A DNA stretch of 64,000 nt, taken from positions 682,001 through 746,000 of the forward strand of contig JBAJFG010000563.1 in the NCBI GenBank assembly GCA_037903475.1, in the 5' to 3' direction. The notes under the pieces are model-generated. The model was not told the DNA's origin, did no database searches, and was given only the letters and a program-made list of their open reading frames with translations. Of the stretch, positions 58,335-64,000 are shown piece by piece. The stretch is from Ancylostoma caninum (lineage: Eukaryota; Nematoda; Chromadorea; Rhabditida; Ancylostomatidae). A program made the translations under genes and the position numbers. Each line of letters opens with the position of its first letter. The first letter of the stretch is position 1.

Positions 58335-60761
58335 GTAGATGACGATAAAAAATGATGTAAAAGACAAAATGACCAGAGTACATCATATTCAGGTGTTCTG
58401 CTGCGTTGGTTCTTCATCAGTGCTCTCTCACTCGAATCTTTCAAATCAGTGAGTTTCATCTTTGATGTTATCTACTGGTAAAGTTTTCATTACTGCCTCT
58501 ATCGAATCATTTGAAGGCTTACGTGGCCCACAACTACAACTATTTACTTGTTTCTATTATGTACTGCCAATAAATCCCAAAGTCGCGAAATTTCGAAATT
58601 TTTGACAAGTGAAAGGGAGATAAGAAAAAAAAAGAAAGCTTCCATGGCGCATATATATTCCATGAACGAAAAGTGTTCCATGAAAACAACAAAATTACAT
58701 TTGTTCACCAGCAGCAAGAAGAAATACCCCACACCTCTGTATGGTTGTGTTTATACTTCACCGCGAGGCGACGGCGTTGCGGCCATAGCATGCACTAACG
58801 AGTAGCATGGTCAAGTAAGTTGTAAGCTTAATAGATTGGAGGAAGAAGAAATCAAGGGAAAATTTCTAGTCCACATCGTTGACGAAACTGTCGCATCGTG
58901 CCTACTAGCAGACGCAATAAGAATTCGACTCATCGCTCAAATTTTACGAAGGAAAAAGTATAAACATCACGCAACCGGGATCCGCAACCTCACGTTAGAG
59001 GATCATTGCTAGCGATCAGAACGCAATCCTAGTATCCGCATGCTTCCACATCGGACCAGTCGCTTTTGGAAAGTATGAATATAGGTGATATTGCGCCGCG
59101 ACAAAGTATAAACACAGCTTACTACATATATGTATACATCTTGGGTCACTTTCTAAAGAACATCGCAATGAATTCCTCAAGTGTTTGGGATGCAAATTCA
59201 TATCTATCCCGTTGTTTCACTCTTCATTTTGTGAAAACTGAATTTCAACGTTCAAGGTTGTAAAATTTGCAAATATTGATAATAGCAAAGATTGAAAAAA
59301 TATGATCCTTTGTTCTAACATTGAAATAAACTTGGCATGCAATATTCACCATATTTGACTTACATTTACAATATCTAAGTCGAGTGCAATAAAAAATAAT
59401 CATATCTTGCCATATAAATTCAATTTCCTTTCTTTTCTCAGTGTTTACTTCCGCATTTTCATATTTGTTTTGTATTTTTGAACAGCCTTTGTTTGCTTAT
59501 TTTCGTCTAACAAGTTGAATTACTCCATTACTCAGCCCTCTAAAACTCACGATCATTTGTGTAGACCTACATTCTTCACCTGTTGCTAGTCACATTGTCA
59601 CCGTCACCAACACATGTGCACCTGTCGACACGGTAAATTCTCCGCAAAGCCGTCGACTGCCCATAACCCACATGACTTTTTGAATGCATAAACATGAAAC
59701 GATAACAGGATGTGAAATAAGTCTTACGATGTGTAATTGGAATGCTGACCACCACTGTTTACGGCATAAGATGTGGAATTTCCTGGAAAAGAGGGGTTTC
59801 TCCCCTAATAAATAACGCAAAGGCGGAACGGAAAAATAGACTGCTGTTCTAAGCTCTTAATCAGCTAAAAACAGATGGTATGATTGCGAGCTTATATCGT
59901 TGATCACTGGCAGCTTGAAGATGAAGAGGGACGCAAAGAGAATTTGAAAAGAATGGAGGAAAAGAGAGAGTTCATGAAAGAGAAATAGAAAGCGAGAGAG
60001 AGGGGGGGGAGCGAAAGAAAGGAAGAAATGGTTCGCAGAAATCCATGTATAAAGCATGTAATTTCCTGCTTCTTCTTGACCTCTGCTTCCATTATTTTCC
60101 AAATTCTTATACATATTATATAGGTATTGATAGACTCACGACTTCTCTTTTCATTTTATTAATAATTTACTAATTTATTGATTAATCATAAATTATCACT
60201 GGCAATTATTTGCTATTTCTTTATCTTGTTAACCACTTAATTTTTTACATACTTCTTCTAAACACTAACATTTCCACGACGACATGCTACGCGGTTAAAT
60301 TTGCTTGCATATGGGAAAGGATTTCAATCTACTGGAAAAATCTATCTAGGATTCATGAAACGCTAACAGAGAAAGCCAATGATGGCTAGCCAGTGGCTAC
60401 CCAAGAAGATCTGTAAGGTTAGGATACCCACGACGCCAAAGTTCGTTTGCTAACCTGGTTTTGCCTGGTTATGCTGTCATGCATCCTAGCCCCAGAGGCA
60501 GAATCCTGAGTACCGCTTCCGCTGCTGCCACACTCTTTGAGCAGTATAGCAGTTTCGGCCACTGTGATAGTGATGACACTGGTTTTAGCACTGATCGATC
60601 TGACTACCACTGTTTTTGCTCCCATTTTTTCATATTACTAAACTTTCTGAACAAATTCGCTTTCTAATTTGCCCCTCGCGATTGTGCTGCTAGGTGGGCC
60701 CATTCCACATTCGGGGGTATACTTTAGGAGCAAAACAAAGGAGCAAAACAACAATTTCCAG
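58335..60761. other. Region upstream of the recognised G-alpha exons
   Basis: The first exon of the G-alpha gene should lie here or further upstream, but I could not find an ATG exon with a donor in the required phase. A purine-rich run (GAGAGAGAGGG) is at about 59992-60010. Confidence 0.35.
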
Positions 60762-63730
60762 GCTAACAAGTCCATGCAAAAGCTCCGACGACAATCCAAA
60801 ATGGCAATCTCGACAGAATCAAATGATCGAGGCACAAATCGACAAGGACAGGCAGTTACAAAAGAAAACGCTGAAAATTCTGCTGTTAGGTTGGATTTTT
60901 TCACATTCCAGAATATATTAAAGCACGTTTATACATATTTGTATGTATTTCACAGATTTTATAAGAATCTGAATAGAAGGAAAAATTAGAATGTGGACAT
61001 CGAAATCAATGTTGTCTGTTCTCTTTTAGGTGGACCAGGTTCGGGAAAAAGCACGATATTCAAACAAATGAAGTGAGTTTTTTTTTTCGAGTAATTCTCT
61101 TCTGATTGAGATGAATGCATCGGAGATACGAATATCCAAAATGTTCGACAACCAAAAGACCGAAGATTCAAAAACGGTAAAATAAAGCGGATGGGAGAGC
61201 GCTAAGATTCTACTCCTCCACCTTATTTTTTCTTAATTGGAACTTCTTCACTTTGTTTTTTTTTTTACCTTTTTCAACATTTCATTTTTATCTTTTCTAG
61301 GATTTTACACCTAAATGGCTTTACCGACGCTGACTACGTGAATTTTCGATATCTGGTCCATAGTAACGTTGTACAAGCCATATCACAGCTGTTGAGAGCT
61401 GCAGAACACTTCAGGTATTCCCCTGATGACAATGAGAAATTGAAGGTAAGCTTTGCTCATAAAAATAATGCAAAATAAATCATAGCATTAGAATGAACAA
61501 ATTTAATAAAAAAAAATTGGGTAAAGTGTAGCAGTAGAGACTAGCATGTCCAGTGTGGTCCCCATCGAGCATCATGCTCTATTATCTTTCCATTATCAAC
61601 GAACAGCACCGGGGGGCTACGCCTGCAACCCACTCTCCACGCTCTGCTCTGCGATTGGCCAGCTGCATGAAGTGACTAATCGCAGGACTCCGCAGCATAG
61701 TCTTCCCTAGGTACAGCGCTCCACATCCATCTCGTGCAGTCACATTGACCTTAAAATGATTGCGTTCTTTTTCAGTATAGTATCCATAGAGAACTCTGGA
61801 TAACGATCCTGAAAAGACACGCAAGGCGTCTCTCAGTAGAGAAGGGGTGGGAGATTCTCAGCTCAACCTTTAAAAGTGAAATTCAACAGCAGAATTACTG
61901 GGTATTGCAGTGTCGAAATTCCCCACATTTCCCCAGAATTTTCTCACCACAGATTTGACAACTTACGAAAGTTCAACATTACAGCAGGCCATCGCCTTTT
62001 TCGTCGCCTACAAACAACAAGTGAAACCATCTGAAGTGGAACTTAGCTATGAATTATCGAGAGCGATTTCATTGATATACAATTCACAATTCATCAAAAG
62101 TACATTGTTACGAAAAGACGAAATTGAACTGTTGGATTCGGCTCAATAGTAAGTCTATACATCATTTTTAATGCTTTGTTTACCTTTCAAGCAGAGGAAT
62201 AAACTCAAGGATGCGAAAAAAAACTGTAAGAGAGGAATAGAAAGGCTGAAACATCGATTCAACATCACCAACAAACAGTCAATTTTTGTAAAAATAAGAA
62301 ATAGAGTACTCGGTCTTTCTCTTTCTTTCTTTCTTTCTCTCTCTCTCCCTCTCTCCATTTCTCTAGGTCATCACTTCCCATGAAGAGATATCAGAATACA
62401 TATCAGTTACTCCTTTTTGCTTCTCAGCTTTCCTATTAATCAACGAGGAGCTCCAGGTGTGGAGACCTCCATGACGAGGTATAGTATCGGCCAATCATTT
62501 TTGTATCATAGATACCGTGCCGCAGCACCTAAGCGGCGCGGCAGACCAGCTGGGCGTTCCGGTTGTCGGGCGTTGCCGATATTGATGTCTTCCTTTTGTT
62601 TTCCACAGCTTTTCTTTGTGTCTTTGTTTTCATTTCAAAATGCTTTGGCCAAGACAATACTAACGCGACTCACGACAACCGCACAGCCCAGCTGGTCTGT
62701 CGCGCCGCGTGGGTGGTGCGGTGCGGCGGACCAAAGGGCGGGCGGCATTTGACAGTGCAAAGAAGATTAACCGGCACTGTAAATTCCATCGCGGCGCAGC
62801 TAACTTAAGACAAGGAGCGAGAGAGCGAACACTGACCATGAAGAATGACAGACAGCCATGGTGACGCACTGCAACTGAGCGTACTGCGTCGTGCGGGCCT
62901 CCACAAAAAAAGTTTTCTGCACATGCCGTTTTTTAGCTTTCATTATTCCCCTGTTACTTTTCGGTGCAGCTTGTAAATTAATTAGTTAACTTACCTTAGT
63001 TATCTAATAATTAACTCGGGCACTACTCCACCTTTCCTAAAACTTTTGCTGTGCTGAGCACAATATCGTATCTATTTTGTACCGTAACATCTTTTTTTGC
63101 AAGGTTTCAGTAGGTGAAAAAAAGATAGACGGAATCTGTAGCTACAGAATTGCGCCGGGACCTTGACGATGGATGCGGAGAGAGCATGCTCCAATGAGAG
63201 GGTCCATTAGGTCCCGCCACGATCTCGCTGCCCCAACGCTATGAAACCGCACGCGCAATCCGTCTATCTTTTCGACAAGGACTGTATTGTAGATACGAGT
63301 TCTTGGGTCCTTGAAACTAGAATAGTGCCACTAATTAATCAATGAGTATCTCAACATAAAGAATTTCCTCTAGAGAATGCCTGCCAATTCTTTTTAGTTT
63401 CCTTGACGATTTGGACAGAATAAGCGGAAGCGACTATCGCGCAAACGAAATGGACGTGATCCGAGCAAGGGTACCGACATCTGGTATCAATGAGATCGAA
63501 TTTCCATATAAGCAAGTAGTCCTAAGGTCAGTTCAGACATCCTGTTATGTTTTTAAATGATGCGAAACCACACAAATCTCAGAGTCCCATGTTTCAGAAT
63601 GGTTGACGTGGGCGGACAGAGGTCCGAGCAACGAAAATGGATTCATTGCTTTGATAATGTTAGTGGAGTCTTATTTATAGCTGAAATTTCTGCGTATAAC
63701 CTTATTGAGGACGATGGCGAGACGCAGAAG
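60762..63730 (+). CDS. Heterotrimeric G-protein alpha subunit, divergent, incomplete at both ends
   Basis: Exons: 60762-60889, 61030-61072, 61301-61445, 61937-62148, 63398-63526, 63598-63730, all in phase. They give about 263 residues up to the end of the switch II-beta4 region. Visible parts: LKILLLG and P-loop GGPGSGKST; helical domain with [15 protein letters not shown]; switch I RARVPTSG (canonical Arg and Thr present); switch [18 protein letters not shown] with the catalytic Gln. Guanine-specificity NKxD and TCAT motifs and the receptor-binding C-terminus are past the window edge. The P-loop departs from the family's GAGESGKS: the Glu is Gly. The N-terminal MGxxxS/C lipidation site is not in these exons. 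Exon 60762-60889 starts mid-codon after TTTCCAG, so either an upstream exon is missing or translation starts at the in-frame ATG at 60823. G-alpha subunits switch receptor signals at the plasma membrane; this looks like a nematode-specific sensory-type (GPA) paralogue by inference. Confidence 0.88.
61446..61936. other. Intron 3 of the G-alpha gene
   Basis: It contains a GC-richer repeat-like block at about 61605-61730 (TGCGATTGGCCAGC, CTAATCGCAGG) whose ends I cannot fix. Confidence 0.35.
62314..62365. repeat. Pyrimidine (CTTT/CT)n microsatellite
   Basis: Runs of CTTT then CT units in intron 4 of the G-alpha gene, one strand only pyrimidine. Confidence 0.85.
62516..62728. mobile_element. GC-rich inverted-repeat MITE in G-alpha intron 4
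   Basis: GCGGCGCGGCAGACCAGCTG at the left is inverted at the right (CAGCTGGTCTGTCGCGCCGC). A GGTTGTC/GACAACC pair also matches. Arms are about 60 bp. The overlapping open frames at 62417-62869 are artefacts of this element. Confidence 0.7.
63120..63272. mobile_element. Short TIR MITE in G-alpha intron 4
   Basis: AAAAGATAGACGGA (63120-63133) is exactly inverted at 63259-63272. The element is 153 bp. Confidence 0.65.
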
Positions 63731-63840
63731 GTACTCCTTAATAGTGAGATATGACCGTAACAAGTTGCAACGTTACAAGCCAACGGAACTGCACCAAGAC
63801 CGCTTAAATGGACAACTCGCGTCGCGCAGCGATTTACAGT

Positions 63841-63995
63841 GAACGACCGTGTGCAAAGGGCGGGACCGCGGCGCGGCTGTCTTGGGCAGGGACACAGAGT
63901 TTCTGCATGTAGCTCTCGGTTACCTGCTTCTGCCAGCAGCAGACAATTCAAGTGCGACGCCGCGCCGCTGTCCCGCCCCTTGCACATGGCTGTTT
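63841..63995. mobile_element. TIR MITE after the last visible G-alpha exon
   Basis: AACGACCGTGTGCAAAGGGC plus GGGACCGCGGCGCGGC is inverted at the right (GCCGCGCCGCTGTCCCGCCC then TTGCACATGGCTGTT). Arms are about 36 bp. It lies in the intron following exon 63598-63730. Confidence 0.75.
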
Positions 63996-64000
63996 GGAAT

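Noticed and set aside
62417..62869. GC-rich open frames of 69-111 codons
   Set aside because: They coincide with a palindromic MITE inside the G-alpha intron.
1..64000. CRISPR arrays, bacterial operons, phage or defence systems
   Set aside because: None are present; introns and gene families show the window is nematode nuclear DNA.

Overview
The window is eukaryotic nuclear DNA. Small exons with GT-AG introns, 13- and 23-nt micro-exons, short gaps between same-strand genes, splice-acceptor-like sequence directly before start codons, and dense non-autonomous transposons all point to a nematode. The gene families and intron style fit a clade V (strongylid or hookworm-like) worm; the genus cannot be fixed from sequence alone. 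I rebuilt every gene below exon by exon by hand, checking that codon phase matched across each junction.

Layout. 1-12.1 kb holds no gene I can support; it contains a truncated MITE, an 812-bp element with perfect 24-bp terminal inverted repeats (TIRs), and a nested pair of TIR elements. 12.1-22.96 kb (+) is an 11-exon gene for a 363-residue secreted, cysteine-rich protein of the MIG-18-like (fibronectin type I-like) class, with a TATA box, two CCACGCCC boxes and a poly(A) signal. 23-26.9 kb is repeats, including a LINE (RTE-type) reverse-transcriptase tail. 26.9-32.2 kb (-) is a complete 13-exon FAD synthase gene (FLAD1-like, 514 aa). 34.9-39.9 kb (-) is a 16-exon gene (612 aa) resembling DCAF17. 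40.3-45.4 kb (-) is a 19-exon gene for the CDC48/p97 cofactor UFD-3/PLAA (853 aa). The last two lie head-to-tail 339 bp apart, as in a nematode operon. Divergent from ufd-3, 46.7-49.5 kb (+) encodes the coiled-coil C-terminal half of CCDC93 (285 aa). 49.5-60.7 kb is largely repeats, including a large foldback and a decayed Ty3/gypsy-type integrase. From 60.8 kb to the window edge (+) runs a divergent heterotrimeric G-protein alpha subunit gene, cut off at its 3' end.

Genes together. UFD-3/PLAA and DCAF17 are both ubiquitin-system proteins (CDC48 cofactor, and CUL4-DDB1 receptor), so the candidate operon has a shared theme. CCDC93 acts in endosomal recycling. FAD synthase supplies the flavin cofactor. 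The MIG-18-like protein is a secreted matrix-type protein. No wholly new system stands out. The most unusual points are the non-canonical G-alpha P-loop, a doubled PFU-like segment in UFD-3, a CCDC93 without its N-terminal half, and several MITE families with clean structural signatures, one with a perfect 8-bp hAT-type target duplication.
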